In this document: piece after piece, positions 7,134-7,662 of the stretch
Numbering within the stretch: the stretch's first letter is position 1
Layout of the letters: each line of letters begins with the position of its first letter
Source of the DNA: Hyphomonadaceae bacterium
GTDB lineage: Bacteria > Pseudomonadota > Alphaproteobacteria > Caulobacterales > Hyphomonadaceae
Length of the DNA: 7,662 bases
Assembly (NCBI GenBank): GCA_030696545.1
Contig: JAUYSA010000512.1
Coordinates: 1 to 7,662, forward strand
Direction: 5' to 3'
Notes under the pieces: model-generated
Seen by the model: only the letters and a program-made list of their open reading frames with translations
What the model was told of the DNA's origin: nothing
Databases searched by the model: none
Translations under genes and position numbers: made by a program

Positions 7134-7662
7134 ATGAAATTCGGCATCGATCGCCTTCTCGCTGACCCCGCCCTCCGCGCGCCTCTCAAGGGCAAGCGCG
7201 TTTCCCTCGTCGCGCATCCCGCCTCCGTCACGCGCGACCTCACGCACACGCTCGACGCGCTCGCCGCCACCGGCGACATCAAGCTGAGTTCCGCCTTCGG
7301 CCCGCAGCACGGCATGCGCGGCGACAAGCAGGACAACATGGTCGAGAGCCCGGATTTCGACGACCCGATCCTCGGCATCCCGGTCTTCAGCCTCTACGGC
7401 GAACACCGCCGCCCCACCGGCCAGCAGATGAGCACGTTCGACGTCGTGCTGATCGACCTGCAGGATCTCGGCTGCCGCATCTACACGTTCGTCACAACGC
7501 TGCTCTACCTGCTGGAAGCGGCGGCGGCGCAGGGCAAGAGCGTGTGGGTGCTGGACCGCCCCAATCCGGCCGGCCGACCTGTCGAAGGCACGACGCTGCT
7601 GCCGGGGCAGGAGAGTTTCGTCGGCGCGGGGCCGATGCCGATGCGCCATGGTCTGTCGCTGG
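7134..7662 (+). CDS. DUF1343 / NamZ-like exo-beta-N-acetylmuramidase homologue (3' end outside window)
   Basis: The first 176 codons of a protein whose family is typically around 400 residues. Matching blocks are GIDRLLAD (4-11), LKGKRVSLVAHPASVTRD (18-35), AFGPQHGMRGDKQDNM (54-69), IPVFSLYGEHRRPT (82-95), FDVVLIDLQDLGCRIYTF (102-119) and VLDRPNPAGRPVEG (139-152). This is the N-terminal Rossmann-like domain of DUF1343. Bacillus subtilis NamZ (YbbC) of this family is a secreted enzyme cleaving MurNAc from the non-reducing end of peptidoglycan chains. Two points differ here: there is no signal peptide, because the conserved domain begins at residue 4, and the usual PEHG motif reads PQHG (Gln58, codon 7305-7307). 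The family assignment is firm. The same activity is less certain. It follows the DOMON-like gene by 3 bases with no clear Shine-Dalgarno, suggesting translational coupling. Genes for MurQ, NagA and NagB-II in the same window fit a MurNAc-salvage role. Confidence 0.88.
   Translation, partial: MKFGIDRLLADPALRAPLKGKRVSLVAHPASVTRDLTHTLDALAATGDIKLSSAFGPQHGMRGDKQDNMVESPDFDDPILGIPVFSLYGEHRRPTGQQMSTFDVVLIDLQDLGCRIYTFVTTLLYLLEAAAAQGKSVWVLDRPNPAGRPVEGTTLLPGQESFVGAGPMPMRHGLSL

Overview
The window is GC-rich and densely coded. It reads as chromosomal DNA of an alphaproteobacterium. The placement, possibly near Hyphomonadaceae/Caulobacterales-like lineages, is inferred from gene content, base composition and the style of the protein motifs. 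I see no marker gene, RNA gene, insertion sequence, CRISPR array or integrase.

Left part (1-2227): amino-sugar catabolism. The last 27 codons of a plus-strand gene that looks like murQ (MurNAc-6-phosphate etherase) run in from the left edge. They converge, with a 7-base overlap, on a minus-strand two-gene operon. That operon is transcribed leftward from about 2227: first a SIS-family glucosamine-6-phosphate deaminase (NagB-II type), then nagA (GlcNAc-6-phosphate deacetylase), with the stop and start codons sharing one base (TGATG).

Centre (2228-6551): a 184-bp AT-richer divergent intergenic region, then a rightward operon for an RND efflux system. This is a lipoprotein periplasmic adaptor (344 aa) followed after 3 bases by a 1033-aa inner-membrane RND permease. 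A perfect 13-bp palindrome (2379-2391) lies just upstream of the adaptor gene, with a degenerate copy 21 bp before it. They look like a tandem repressor operator, but no regulator gene and no outer-membrane channel gene is present in the window.

Right part (6594-7662): a 178-aa DOMON-like protein and, 3 bases after its stop, the first 176 codons of a DUF1343 / NamZ-like exo-beta-N-acetylmuramidase homologue that runs off the right edge. Neither shows a signal peptide, and the NamZ homologue has PQHG where the family usually has PEHG.

Together the two flanks outline peptidoglycan-sugar salvage: a NamZ-like enzyme (MurNAc release), MurQ (MurNAc-6P to GlcNAc-6P), NagA (GlcNAc-6P to GlcN-6P) and NagB-II (GlcN-6P to fructose-6P). 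A MurNAc kinase and an importer would have to be encoded outside the window. The RND pump sits between these parts, and whether it belongs to the same physiology cannot be told from sequence. The features most worth a second look are the variant, apparently cytoplasmic NamZ/DOMON pair and the orphan tandem operator in front of the pump.
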